This document shows, one piece after another, positions 1 to 8,312 of a stretch of 64,000 nt of DNA. How positions within the stretch are numbered: the first letter of the stretch is position 1; each line of letters starts with the position of its first letter. The notes below the pieces were generated by a model. That model saw only the letters and a list, made by a program, of their open reading frames with translations, did no database searches and was not told the DNA's origin. Both the position numbers and the translations under genes were made by a program. Source of the DNA: Thalassorhabdomicrobium marinisediminis (GTDB lineage: Bacteria > Pseudomonadota > Alphaproteobacteria > Rhodobacterales > Rhodobacteraceae); contig NZ_QCYG01000011.1 in the NCBI RefSeq assembly GCF_003072065.1, positions 62,001 through 126,000 of the forward strand. The letters are read 5' to 3'.

Positions 1-285
1 CCGCGTTTGCCCCTTCATCCAGTCGAGGTCTTCGACCAAACCAAGCCCCGCCAGTTTTCCGTCCAGCAGCGCGGGCACGTCCTCTACCGCGACCGGTCCA
101 TAGCCCACGCGGCCGGCATCGGTTTCGACCTCGACCAGCGGTTCCAGCCAGATCATCCCGCGTGAGCCAGTGCGGATCACCGTCACATCCAGATCGCGCG
201 CGGCGGCGTCCTTAGCGATTGCTTCGGCCACGTCGTCTGCGCCCACGGCTTTTGCTGCGGAATCGAGGGGAACATAGATCTTCAT
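1..285 (-). CDS. fdsB: NAD-dependent formate dehydrogenase beta subunit, N-terminal part (cut by window edge)
   Basis: Only the first 95 codons are in the window; the gene runs off the left end. The visible protein begins MKIYVPLDSAAKAVGADDVA and carries the thioredoxin-like N-terminal region that precedes the FMN/NADH-binding Nqo1-like domain in FdsB-type diaphorase subunits. Together with FdsG it would pass electrons from formate oxidation to NAD+ in the cytoplasm. Its ATG overlaps the fdsG stop codon (ATGA), so the two are translationally coupled. The identification rests on this N-terminus and on the FdsG neighbour; the catalytic alpha subunit and maturation genes should lie to the left of the window. 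Confidence 0.75.
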   Translation of the reverse strand, partial: MKIYVPLDSAAKAVGADDVAEAIAKDAAARDLDVTVIRTGSRGMIWLEPLVEVETDAGRVGYGPVAVEDVPALLDGKLAGLGLVEDLDWMKGQTR

Positions 286-749
286 GCCTGCACCTCCGCC
301 AGCAGCCGATCGAGCTTATCCGCGTCCAACCGACCGACCACCTTGCCATCGATCATCGCAGCCGGACCGCACGCGCACAGGCCCAGACAATAGACGGGCT
401 CGACCGTGACGGTGCCATTGGCGGTGGTGCCATGCCAATCCACGCCCAGCTTTTGCAGCGCCGCTTGCGACAGCGCCGCACCCCCGACCGACTGGCAGGC
501 CTCGGCGCGGCACAGTTTCACCACATGTCGGCCCGAAGGCGCATCGCGGAAATCGTGATAGAAGGTGATGACGCCGTGCACCTCGGCGCGGGTGATATTC
601 AGGTCGTCGGCGATGATCTGGATCACATCGGCGGGAATATAGCCGAACTCGGCCTGCACCGCGCGCAGGATCGGCAGCAACGGCCCTTCGCGCCCCTTAT
701 GGGCGGCCAGAATGCCTTGCATCGTTTCTGTCGTCGCCGCATTGGCCAT
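282..749 (-). CDS. fdsG: NAD-dependent formate dehydrogenase gamma subunit, 2Fe-2S protein
   Basis: 155 residues, the normal size for an NuoE/FdsG-type thioredoxin-like ferredoxin. The four cluster ligands are visible as C80 and C85 (KLCRAEACQS) and C121 and C125 (YCLGLCACGP). In the family this subunit carries one 2Fe-2S centre and docks to the FMN subunit of the soluble formate dehydrogenase. The start is the ATG at 749, preceded by GGGAG. The gene overlaps fdsB by 4 bp and is preceded on the same strand by a LysR gene whose stop codon lies inside an inverted repeat in the presumed fds promoter, which suggests LysR control. NuoE of complex I is the alternative, but the fdsB-like start that follows and the absence of other nuo genes argue against it. 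Confidence 0.85.
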   Translation of the reverse strand: MANAATTETMQGILAAHKGREGPLLPILRAVQAEFGYIPADVIQIIADDLNITRAEVHGVITFYHDFRDAPSGRHVVKLCRAEACQSVGGAALSQAALQKLGVDWHGTTANGTVTVEPVYCLGLCACGPAAMIDGKVVGRLDADKLDRLLAEVQA

Positions 750-828
750 GGAACACTCCCTTTGCTCCGGTCAGTCCCCCGAGTTGTCGCGCCGATTGCG
801 CGGGCAATCAATATCGTTTTCTCGTCTA

Positions 829-849
829 TTGATAGGGAATACCTATCAA
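829..849. promoter_or_regulatory. Inverted repeat, candidate LysR operator in the fds promoter
   Basis: Perfect inverted repeat with arms TTGATAGG and CCTATCAA around a 5-base centre, about 90 bp upstream of the fdsG start. It overlaps the stop codon of the lysR gene. A second copy of the GATAGG/CCTATC core lies at 1750-1766 in front of lysR itself, and the T-N11-A geometry is typical of LysR sites. Confidence 0.65.
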
Positions 850-1736
850 ACACCCGACACGTCTGAAAGCGTCCGTGCGCGATCCAAAAGCGTCGCCAAG
901 ACCGGTGTGAGGGGTTCGCGGTGCGGGGCCACAAGCCCGACGATGTGGCTGGCGTCCGGGCTGATGAGCGGAACCGATTGCAGATCGTCACCCTTGAGGA
1001 AGATTTCGGCCGCGCGCACAGGCAGAATCGTCGCCAGATTGCTGCGCACCACGTGGCTGACCAGCACCACCACCGAAGAGGCTTCGATCCGCGGCGTGAC
1101 CTCGACCCCCGCTTCCAGCAGGTGCTGGTTGATGATCCGGCGGTTCTGCATGTCCGGCGTGAGCAGGCACAGCGGCACCTGCTCCAGTTCCGCCCAGCGC
1201 ACGGGGCCAGACAGCAACGGATGCCCCGCCCGCGCCACCAGCACATAGCGTTCCGCATAGATCGGCACTGTGGTCACGCGGCCCAGCGGTTCGTTGTCGA
1301 GGTAGGTCAGCCCGGCGTCGATCTCGAGGTTTTCCAGCATCTGCAGGATCTCGACCGAGGTCTTCGATTGCACCGAGAAGCGCACGTTGGGGTGCGCCTC
1401 TCCGTAGCCCGCGGTCAGATCGCTCACCACCGTAAGCGCGGTGGGGATCACGGCCAGCCGCAGATCACCCGACAGCCCCTCTCGCGCGACGCGCATCTCC
1501 TGTTTCAGCGACCGCGCGTCGCCCACGATCCGCCGCGCCCAGTCCAGCGCGCGCTGCCCTTCGGGGGTCAGCCCGCGATACCGCGAGCCACGCCAGACCA
1601 GCATCACGCCCAACTGGTCCTCAAGCTGTTTGATCGCCGCCGATAAGGTGGGCTGCGTCACGCCTTGGGAAATGGCCGCGCGGCCGAAATGCTCTTCCCG
1701 GGCGAGCGCGATGAACATTTCCAACTTGTCGATCAT
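846..1736 (-). CDS. LysR-family regulator, probably of formate dehydrogenase genes
   Basis: 296 residues from the ATG at 1736 (MIDKLEMFIALAREEHFGRA). An in-frame extension back to 1775 is possible but would run across the operator-like repeat. The N-terminal winged helix-turn-helix (roughly residues 1-60, with QPTLSAAIKQLEDQLG as the recognition region) is followed by a LysR substrate-binding domain that responds to an effector not deducible here. It sits directly upstream of fdsG on the same strand, in the place where many Rhodobacteraceae keep a LysR gene beside fds. Matching inverted repeats at both ends of the gene point to autoregulation plus control of fds. Control of the tct genes on its other side is possible but less likely, since those have their own two-component system. 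Confidence 0.85.
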   Translation of the reverse strand: MIDKLEMFIALAREEHFGRAAISQGVTQPTLSAAIKQLEDQLGVMLVWRGSRYRGLTPEGQRALDWARRIVGDARSLKQEMRVAREGLSGDLRLAVIPTALTVVSDLTAGYGEAHPNVRFSVQSKTSVEILQMLENLEIDAGLTYLDNEPLGRVTTVPIYAERYVLVARAGHPLLSGPVRWAELEQVPLCLLTPDMQNRRIINQHLLEAGVEVTPRIEASSVVVLVSHVVRSNLATILPVRAAEIFLKGDDLQSVPLISPDASHIVGLVAPHREPLTPVLATLLDRARTLSDVSGV

Positions 1737-1749
1737 GAGGCAGGCTTTC

Positions 1750-1766
1750 GATAGGGATGCCCTATC
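1750..1766. promoter_or_regulatory. Inverted repeat, candidate autoregulatory LysR operator
   Basis: GATAGGG, three bases, CCCTATC: the same core as the repeat at 829-849. It lies 14 bp upstream of the lysR start codon, where binding would repress lysR itself. Confidence 0.6.
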
Positions 1767-1794
1767 AGACGCCATGCCCCCTGCGGGCGCAAGG

Positions 1795-3303
1795 CTAGTT
1801 CTTCTCCGCCCGTTCGGCGACGCGCCGCGCCCTTTGTGCCTGCAGGATCGGCAGAACGATCAGCGCCACGGCGATCAGCAGCAGCACCAGCGTCATGGGC
1901 CGTTCCCAGATGAACCGCACGCCGCCGTAAAGCTGCATCGAGCGCGAGAAGTTGTCCTCCATCATGCCGCCAAGAATGAAGCCGATGAGCAGCGGCGGCA
2001 GGGGATAATTGGCAAATTTCAGCGCGATACCGCAGATGCCGAAGCCCACGAGGATCAGCAGTTCGGTCGCGTTGTTCTGCCCGATATAGGCCCCCATGAG
2101 GGTGAAGAACAGGATGAAGGGGATGAGGTAATTGCGCGGAATCGCGAGCAATTTCGCGATATAGGGGATCAGAGGCAGGTTCAGGATCAAAAGCACCAGA
2201 TTGCCGATGAACATGGACATGATGACCGCCCAGAAGATCTGCGGCTCATCCACCATCAGACGCGGCCCCGGTGTGACGTTGAGCGCGATCAGCGCCCCCA
2301 AAAGGATCGCCGTGGTGCCCGACCCGGGAATGCCCAAGGTCAGCAGCGGCACGAAGGACCCCGTGCAGGCCGCGTTGTTGGCGGTCTCGGGCGCGGCCAG
2401 CCCCTTGACCGAGCCCTTGCCGAATTCGGCCTGCTCTGCTTTCGGTGCGATATTGCGCTCAACCGCGTAGCCAAGGAACGACGCGATCGTCGCCCCCGCG
2501 CCGGGCAAGACACCGATAAAGAACCCCTGCACCGACTGGCGACCGATCACGGGCGCGATGGCCCGCGCCTCGGCCCCGGTGATGCGCAGATCCTTGATCT
2601 CGCCCCCATCGTCGCCAAGGTTCTTGGGCTTGAGCACAAGGAACACCGCTTCGGGCAAGGCGAACATCGCCATGGCCAGCGTGATAAAGCCGAAGCCTGA
2701 CTGCAGGTCCATGATCCCCATGGTGAAACGCGGCAGGTTGAACAGTGCCCCCTCACCCACCGTGGCCATGATCAGCCCCAGCACGGTCATCAGCAGCGCC
2801 TTGATCACCTGCCCCGGTCCGGCAAAGGCCGCGATGGCCGACAAGCCCACGATCATCAGCGCGAAATACTCGGCCGAGTGGAACAGCAACGCCACCGAGG
2901 ACAGCATGGGCGCGAAGATTACCAGAAGGATTGCACCGATGGTGCCGCCGGCGAAGCTCGAGATTGCGGCAATGGTCAGCGCCTTGCCCGCCTTGCCCGA
3001 GCGCGCCATGGGGTAGCCGTCGAAGCTGCTGGCCACGGTGCCGGCCACGCCCGGCGCATTGAGCAGGATCGAGGAAGTCGAGCCGCCGAAGATCGCGCCA
3101 TAATAGACGCCCGCCAGCAGGATCAGTGCGGCCGAGGGATCGCCCATGGTGATCGCGACGGGGATCATGATGGCGATGATCGACATGGGCCCAAGGCCCG
3201 GCAACATGCCGATAAAGGTGCCGATCAGGCAGCCCCCGATGACCACCAACAGGTTTTGCAGCGACAGGGCCGTTTGCAGGCCGATGAGAATTCCTTCGAG
3301 CAT
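1795..3303 (-). CDS. tctA: Tripartite tricarboxylate transporter, large permease TctA
   Basis: 502 residues, the usual length for TctA, almost entirely hydrophobic with about ten to twelve membrane segments. Typical family sequence is visible: the glycine-rich N-terminal GxLPGLGPMSIIAIMIPV stretch near residues 32-50, and its second-half counterpart GVLPGAGATIASFLGYAVE. It forms the inner-membrane channel of a sodium- or proton-coupled, binding-protein-dependent carboxylate importer together with TctB and periplasmic TctC. The order tctC-tctB-tctA with a 1 bp gap to tctB is the classical operon arrangement. The substrate (citrate or another di/tricarboxylate, or an aromatic acid) cannot be told from sequence. 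Confidence 0.92.
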   Translation of the reverse strand: MLEGILIGLQTALSLQNLLVVIGGCLIGTFIGMLPGLGPMSIIAIMIPVAITMGDPSAALILLAGVYYGAIFGGSTSSILLNAPGVAGTVASSFDGYPMARSGKAGKALTIAAISSFAGGTIGAILLVIFAPMLSSVALLFHSAEYFALMIVGLSAIAAFAGPGQVIKALLMTVLGLIMATVGEGALFNLPRFTMGIMDLQSGFGFITLAMAMFALPEAVFLVLKPKNLGDDGGEIKDLRITGAEARAIAPVIGRQSVQGFFIGVLPGAGATIASFLGYAVERNIAPKAEQAEFGKGSVKGLAAPETANNAACTGSFVPLLTLGIPGSGTTAILLGALIALNVTPGPRLMVDEPQIFWAVIMSMFIGNLVLLILNLPLIPYIAKLLAIPRNYLIPFILFFTLMGAYIGQNNATELLILVGFGICGIALKFANYPLPPLLIGFILGGMMEDNFSRSMQLYGGVRFIWERPMTLVLLLIAVALIVLPILQAQRARRVAERAEKN

Positions 3304-3304
3304 G

Positions 3305-3787
3305 TCAGTTCACCAACGCAAGGGGCCAGGGCCGCAGGAAAATGCCCAGCACCTCTTCCACGAGATACCAGACGGCAAAGGTCGCGATCAGGGCAACGGG
3401 CACCATGATGTACCACTTGCGCTCTCCGAGGATGACGCCGCCGATGACAAGGAACGAGGCCGTCGAGATCATGAAACCCACGGGCCGCAGGCAGAGCGCA
3501 TAAACCACCATCAGCCCCAGCAGCAGCAGCGCCTGGCCGTAGAAATACTGCCCCAGTTTTCGGTGATCGATGTCGCCCACGGTCTGCTCGCCCTTCTCGA
3601 GCCCCAGCAGAATGGCGAGCGAGGCGAGGATGCCCAGAACCGACAGGACCTTGGGAAAGGTGCTGGGCCAGATCGGATTGCGGCGCATGAAGGGGGCAAG
3701 GGTTGCGTCCATCATGAACCAGGCGGTGTAGCCATAGGCCAGACAGACCCCCAGCAATATCAATGCGATCCAGCGATCCAGCGTCAT
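3305..3787 (-). CDS. tctB: Tripartite tricarboxylate transporter, small permease TctB
   Basis: 160 residues with four predicted membrane helices (near residues 5-25, 42-62, 82-110 and 120-145), matching the small, poorly conserved TctB family. It pairs with TctA in the inner membrane, a role analogous to DctQ in TRAP systems. It lies between tctC and tctA and is separated from tctC by a strong hairpin that may reduce its expression relative to the binding protein. Confidence 0.85.
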   Translation of the reverse strand: MTLDRWIALILLGVCLAYGYTAWFMMDATLAPFMRRNPIWPSTFPKVLSVLGILASLAILLGLEKGEQTVGDIDHRKLGQYFYGQALLLLGLMVVYALCLRPVGFMISTASFLVIGGVILGERKWYIMVPVALIATFAVWYLVEEVLGIFLRPWPLALVN

Positions 3788-3814
3788 TCTTTGCCCCTCC
3801 CCAAGGCAGATGTG

Positions 3815-3847
3815 AAAAAATCAGGCGGAGCGGTTGGCCGCTCCGCC
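3815..3847 (-). terminator. Terminator-like hairpin between tctC and tctB (attenuator candidate)
   Basis: Read on the minus strand, a 10 bp perfect stem (GGCGGAGCGG with its complement, four-base loop, 3824-3847) is followed by TGATTTTTT. It sits 19 bp after the tctC stop and upstream of tctB. This is the shape of a Rho-independent terminator that allows partial read-through. Confidence 0.7.
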
Positions 3848-3866
3848 CTTGTGTCATGGCGGGGGC

Positions 3867-4853
3867 CTAGAGGAAGCCCAGCTTGCGCATCAGATCGCCG
3901 ATGGTCTGTTCCTGCTCTTCCAGGAACGTCAGGAAATCATCGCCTGAGTTGTGGATGTTGACCCAGCCGTTGCGGGCGCGGACCTCTTCCCACTCCTCGG
4001 TCTCATACATCTTGGCCAGTGCGTCCTGATAGGTGGCAATCTTGTCGTCGGGCAGGCCCGGCGCACCGAAGAAGCCGCGCCAGTTGACGAAAGAGGTGTC
4101 GATGCCCTGCTCCATCATGGTCTGTGCTTCGGGGGCGGCGTCCACGCGCTCTTCAGCGGTGATGCCGATGATCTTCACCTCGCCCTGATTGGCCAGATCG
4201 ACCGCTTCCGACAGCCCGGTGGAAAGCGCCTTGATCTCACCGGACAAGAGTGCCGCCATGGCCGTGCCGCCCGCGTCATAGGCGATGTAGTTCACGTCGA
4301 GTGCATCGCGCCCCGAGGCTTCCATCACCATCGCGGCAACAAGGTGGTCCATCCCGCCGGGGACCGAGCCGCCGCCGATGGGCGTGCCCGCCGGGTCTTC
4401 GTCATAGACCGCAAGGAACTCTTCCATGGTGTCGACGTCGCTGTCGGCTGGCACCACCAGTGCTGCATAGTCGCCGATCACGCCCGAGACGAGCGTCAGA
4501 TCGCGGAAGTTGTGTGGGAACACCCCGGTGAGCGAGCGGATCACGATGGGGGTCGAGTTGACCATCAAGGTGCCGTGGTTGCTGTCCGCGTTCTCGATCA
4601 GATAGCCGATCGCCGTGCCGCTGCCCCCACCGGACATATTCTCGTAAGAGGCCGAGCCCACAAGCCCGGATTCCGTCAAAGCCTCGCCCACGCCGCGCGC
4701 GGTGCCGTCCCAGCCGCCGCCAGCGCCGCCGGGGATCAGAAAGTGGATGCTGTCCACGACCTGATGGCCCTCTGCGAAGGCCGGTGTGCCCAGACCCAGC
4801 GTTGCCACAGCCGTCGCAATCAGGGCCCGTCGGCCCAGTTTCATCGTTGTCAT
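3867..4853 (-). CDS. tctC: Tripartite tricarboxylate transporter substrate-binding protein TctC
   Basis: 328 residues from the ATG at 4853, chosen because AAGGGAGA lies just upstream and because this start gives a clean signal peptide (MTTMKLGRRALIATAVATLG, cleaved near AFA-EG). A longer frame to 4910 has no such site. The mature protein matches the Bug/TctC periplasmic receptor family, which captures carboxylates and delivers them to TctAB. It is the first gene of the tctCBA operon and is divergent from tctDE, whose kinase would sense the same or a related ligand. The ligand is unknown. Confidence 0.9.
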   Translation of the reverse strand: MTTMKLGRRALIATAVATLGLGTPAFAEGHQVVDSIHFLIPGGAGGGWDGTARGVGEALTESGLVGSASYENMSGGGSGTAIGYLIENADSNHGTLMVNSTPIVIRSLTGVFPHNFRDLTLVSGVIGDYAALVVPADSDVDTMEEFLAVYDEDPAGTPIGGGSVPGGMDHLVAAMVMEASGRDALDVNYIAYDAGGTAMAALLSGEIKALSTGLSEAVDLANQGEVKIIGITAEERVDAAPEAQTMMEQGIDTSFVNWRGFFGAPGLPDDKIATYQDALAKMYETEEWEEVRARNGWVNIHNSGDDFLTFLEEQEQTIGDLMRKLGFL

Positions 4854-4913
4854 CGTATTCTCCCTTTTGGTAGCCGTTTGCATCACGGCTTGGTGAACAC
4901 AGACAAGCACGGC

Positions 4914-4934
4914 AACCTGACATTAACCTGTCAC
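4914..4934. promoter_or_regulatory. Direct repeat AACCTG at 11 bp spacing, candidate TctD site
   Basis: AACCTGACATT is followed immediately by AACCTGTCAC in the 105 bp between the divergent tctC and tctD starts. OmpR-family regulators typically bind two direct half-sites about one helical turn apart. Only this single pair was seen, so it is a candidate. Confidence 0.4.
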
Positions 4935-4958
4935 GGGGGCAAAGATGGGGGACGGGAT

Positions 4959-5627
4959 GTGAAATATCTGTTGGTCGAAGACAACGTCGATTTGGCCGAC
5001 GCCATCGCCGCCCGCATCAAGTTCGACGGACATACCGTTGATCACGCTGCACGAATCGATGAAGCGGTGGCCTTTGTCCAGACCAACGAATACGATCTCA
5101 TCCTGCTGGACATCATGTTGCCCGACGGCGATGGGCGCAGCTTTCTGCGCCAGCATCGAGCCACCGCGAACACCACGCCGGTCATTGTTCTGACCGCACG
5201 CTCGCAGGTCTCGGACAGAATCAGCCTGCTGGATCTGGGGGCCGATGACTATCTGACCAAGCCTTTCGATCACGCCGAGTTGCAGGCCCGCTGCCGCGCG
5301 GTGCTGCGCCGCAACGCAGGCGCCGCGCACAGCACGCTGCGGCTGGGGGATGTGGAGTTTGACAGCGTCGGCGGCGTTCTGAAGGTCGGCGGTGCCGTCA
5401 TCACACTGCGCAACCGCGAGCTGCGCCTGCTCGAATTGCTGATGACCGCGCGGGGGCAGGTGTTTTCGAAGCAGAAACTTGTGGACCGGCTGTTTTCCTA
5501 TGACGACGACGTCTCGGAGAACGCGATCGAGGTCTATATCGCCCGGCTGCGCAAACATCTTGAGGGCTCGGCGGTGCAGATCACCACCTTGCGCGGGCTG
5601 GGCTACAGGCTGGACCATGACCGCTGA
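4959..5627 (+). CDS. tctD: OmpR-family response regulator TctD
   Basis: 222 residues from a GTG start at 4959 (read as MKYLLVEDNVDLADAIAARI) with GGGGGA upstream. The reading frame is open for a further 1 kb upstream, but family length fixes the start here. The receiver domain has the acidic pair in VEDN, phospho-acceptor D51 (ILLDIMLPDGDG) and K101 (TKPFD). The winged-helix DNA-binding domain follows from about residue 130. Within the TctDE family it activates carboxylate transporter genes, here most likely the divergent tctCBA. It overlaps the kinase gene by 11 bp. Confidence 0.9.
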   Translation: MKYLLVEDNVDLADAIAARIKFDGHTVDHAARIDEAVAFVQTNEYDLILLDIMLPDGDGRSFLRQHRATANTTPVIVLTARSQVSDRISLLDLGADDYLTKPFDHAELQARCRAVLRRNAGAAHSTLRLGDVEFDSVGGVLKVGGAVITLRNRELRLLELLMTARGQVFSKQKLVDRLFSYDDDVSENAIEVYIARLRKHLEGSAVQITTLRGLGYRLDHDR

Positions 5628-6987
5628 GGTCCATGTCCATGGATCGCTGCGCCGCAGGCTGGGGTTGATCCTGACCGGCGGGGCGGCGGTGCTGGCGGTG
5701 ATCCTGTATCTGGCGGTGCGGACCTTCGCCGCGCAGATCGCGCAACAGGGGCAGGACAGCATCCTGAACGCCTCCGTGACCTCGATCCTCGATACGGCGG
5801 TGCTGCGCGACGGTGAGGTGCTGCTCGACTTTCCCTATGCGTCCCTGTCGATGTTGGGAACCTCGGCTGACGACCGCGTGTTCTATGCCATCCACGCCGA
5901 CGACAGGCTGCTGTCCGGCTATGACAGTCTGCCTGCGCCGGGCGCGTCGCAAGACAGCCTGCCCCGGTTCCGCACCACCGATCACGGGGGCGAGCCTGTG
6001 CGCATGGCCACCGATGCGCGGACCCTGATCGGCGCCCAGGGGCAAACCACCGTCACCGTGAGCGTCGCACAGACGCAGGACGCGCTGTCCGAGACCTTGA
6101 ACGCGATCTCGCGGCGGGTGGCGCTGTTCGGCATCGGCTTTTTCGCCTTGTCCACGGCGCTGGCGCTCTGGGCGGCGGCCACAACAAGCCGCCAGTTGCG
6201 CCGGTTGACGACCTCGGTCACGCGGCGCGGCCCGCAGGACTTGCGCCCGGTCGCCCAGCCCGTGCCGTCGGAAATGGGGCCGCTGGTCGCATCGCTGAAC
6301 ACGCTGATGGGGCGGCTGGATCACGCCCTGACCCGGTCGGAAGAGTTTCTGGCCGAAGCTGCGCACCGGGTGCGCACGCCGCTCGCCACCGTGCGCGCCT
6401 ATGCGGAGACCACGCTGCAGCGGGTGGACAATCCCGACAACCGCAAGGCGCTGCACGCGATGATCCGCGCCATCGACGAAAGCAGCCGCGCGGCCAGCCA
6501 GCTTCTGGATCATGCGATGGTGACCTTCCGGGCCGACACGCTGACCCGTGAGGATCTGGAACTGAGCGAGCTCTTGCGCGATCTTGTGGACCGGATGCGT
6601 CCGGTGGCCGACATGAAGGACATCACCCTGTCGCTGCGCGCGGAGGGTCCGGCCGTCCTGCACGGGGATGCGATCCTGTTGCAGAACGCCCTTCGCAACC
6701 TGATCGACAACGCGCTGAAATACGCGCCGGCGGAAACCCGGGTCGAAGTGGCGGTGCGTTCTGAGGGCGCGGGGCCCGTCGTGACCGTGATCGACGAAGG
6801 CCCGGGCTTTGACGCGGCCGAGATCGACACCCTTGCCACGCGGTTTGTGCGCGGCAAGGCCATGGGCCACACCATCGGCTCTGGTCTGGGTCTGACCATC
6901 GTGCAGGCGGTCGTGCTGGCCCATGGCGCGACGATGACCCTGAGCAACACAGCGGAGGGCGGCGCATGCGTTACCTTGCAGTTCTGA
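5617..6987 (+). CDS. tctE: Membrane sensor histidine kinase TctE
   Basis: 456 residues from the ATG at 5617. A first transmembrane helix (about 15-37), a periplasmic 2CSK_N-type sensor region (about 38-165), a second helix (about 167-188), HAMP-like linker, HisKA with H250 in AEAAHRVRTPLATVR, and a HATPase domain with the N box (LRNLIDNALKYAP) and G boxes (DEGPGF, GSGLGLTI) are visible. The H box has R where most family members have E or Q after the histidine. It would phosphorylate TctD in response to a periplasmic carboxylate or to a loaded binding protein. It overlaps both neighbours. Confidence 0.9.
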   Translation: MTAEVHVHGSLRRRLGLILTGGAAVLAVILYLAVRTFAAQIAQQGQDSILNASVTSILDTAVLRDGEVLLDFPYASLSMLGTSADDRVFYAIHADDRLLSGYDSLPAPGASQDSLPRFRTTDHGGEPVRMATDARTLIGAQGQTTVTVSVAQTQDALSETLNAISRRVALFGIGFFALSTALALWAAATTSRQLRRLTTSVTRRGPQDLRPVAQPVPSEMGPLVASLNTLMGRLDHALTRSEEFLAEAAHRVRTPLATVRAYAETTLQRVDNPDNRKALHAMIRAIDESSRAASQLLDHAMVTFRADTLTREDLELSELLRDLVDRMRPVADMKDITLSLRAEGPAVLHGDAILLQNALRNLIDNALKYAPAETRVEVAVRSEGAGPVVTVIDEGPGFDAAEIDTLATRFVRGKAMGHTIGSGLGLTIVQAVVLAHGATMTLSNTAEGGACVTLQF

Positions 6988-7976
6988 TCGTCGCGCTGTG
7001 GCCCGCGCTGCTGGCCGCGGCAGAGTGGGAGGATCACCAGACCTTCGGCGACACCGAGGCATCGGCCCCGCTGCGCATCCTGTCGAGCACCGACACCTCG
7101 TTCTTTGCGCCGATCATCGCCGCCTTCGTCGCACGCCAGCCCGGGGTCGCCGTGGAATACCTTGTCACCGGCACCGCCGATCTTGACGCGCGGTTCCGCG
7201 ATGCGCCCGCAGCCTATGACGTGGTGATCTCAAGCGCCATGGACCTGCAACTCAAGCTGGCCAACGACGGCTTTGCCGCACCGCTGGACATGCCCGAGCA
7301 TCCCGACCGCGCGCAATGGCACAAACGCCTTTTCGGCTTCACCACCGAACCTGCGGCCATCGTCGTCAACAAGGAGCTTTTCGCCGATCTGCCCTTGCCC
7401 CGTTCGCGGCAGGACCTGATCGAGGTGCTGCGCGCCAACCCCGAGCGCTTCACCGGAAAGGTCGGCACCTATGACGTGCGCGACTCCGGTCTGGGCTATT
7501 TGTTCGCCACACAGGACGCCCGCTCGTCCGAGACGTTCTGGCGGCTGATGGAGGTTATGGGCCGGCTTGATGCGCGGCTCTATTGCTGCTCGGGCGAGAT
7601 GATCGACGATCTGGCCACGGGGCGGCTTGCGGTGGCCTACAACGTGTTGGGCAGCTATGCCGAGGCCCGCGCGACCGAGGCTGGGGCGCTGACGGTGATC
7701 CTGCCGTCCGAGTTTCCCACCGCGATGATGCGCACGGCGCTTATCTCGCGCGCGGCGCCACAGCCCGAGGTCGCCAAAGCCTTCCTGCGCCACCTGATCC
7801 AGATGCAGGCCGGCGGCGGCGACGCGGGCTTTCCCCTGCCCCCGCTGGCCACGTCCAATGATGCCACGGGCGGCACCTCGATCTCGCTCGATCCGGCCTT
7901 GATGACCTATCTTGATCGCATGAAACGGCAGATGTTCATTCAGGAATGGGAGAACGCGATCGTGCAGCAGGATTAG
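6966..7976 (+). CDS. Periplasmic substrate-binding protein in the tctDE operon
   Basis: 336 residues with an N-terminal signal peptide (MRYLAVLIVALWPALLAAAE). The rest resembles an ABC-type periplasmic binding protein of the iron/sulfate type (type II fold): SSTDTSFFAPIIAAFVARQP, then AYDVVISSAMDLQLKLANDG. It starts 22 bp inside tctE, so the three genes are one coupled transcript. No permease or ATPase accompanies it. I infer that it serves signalling rather than transport, presenting a ligand to TctE, by analogy with the known idea that Bug-type receptors can talk to TctE-like kinases. It could also be an orphan transporter receptor. Confidence 0.75.
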   Translation: MRYLAVLIVALWPALLAAAEWEDHQTFGDTEASAPLRILSSTDTSFFAPIIAAFVARQPGVAVEYLVTGTADLDARFRDAPAAYDVVISSAMDLQLKLANDGFAAPLDMPEHPDRAQWHKRLFGFTTEPAAIVVNKELFADLPLPRSRQDLIEVLRANPERFTGKVGTYDVRDSGLGYLFATQDARSSETFWRLMEVMGRLDARLYCCSGEMIDDLATGRLAVAYNVLGSYAEARATEAGALTVILPSEFPTAMMRTALISRAAPQPEVAKAFLRHLIQMQAGGGDAGFPLPPLATSNDATGGTSISLDPALMTYLDRMKRQMFIQEWENAIVQQD

Positions 7977-8312
7977 GCTTGCCCGGTGCGCGAAACACGC
8001 CGCCCAGCCGCCTTTGGGGGATTTTTCTTGGGCGAACCAAACGCTTGCACGGTTGACAACCCGGCACGCAGGCCAGAATGTCGCAGGTGTGTTTCCTGGG
8101 GGTAATGCATGACGGAGGATTGTCAGACAGCGAATAACGCCACGAACTGCGCACGGCTGCATGCTGCAGGGCGCTTCGCTGCATGGCCGGAACCGCCTGA
8201 TGATATCGGGCGGCCTGATGCCTTCCATGCTGCGTCCCACGGGGAAAAATGACGGACCGCGGATGTCATCCCGGTCCGTGATACGTCTGGAACATACAAC
8301 AAGGAGAGTCCT
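7977..8312. other. Intergenic region upstream of the TAXI-TRAP operon
   Basis: 336 bp without a convincing gene. It holds the promoter of the following transporter operon. The only clear structure is a perfect 8 bp inverted repeat, ACGGACCG and CGGTCCGT, at 8252-8279 with a 12-base spacer, 34 bp upstream of the start codon. It could be an operator or a 5' mRNA hairpin. No Fnr/Nnr-type box was recognised. Confidence 0.6.
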
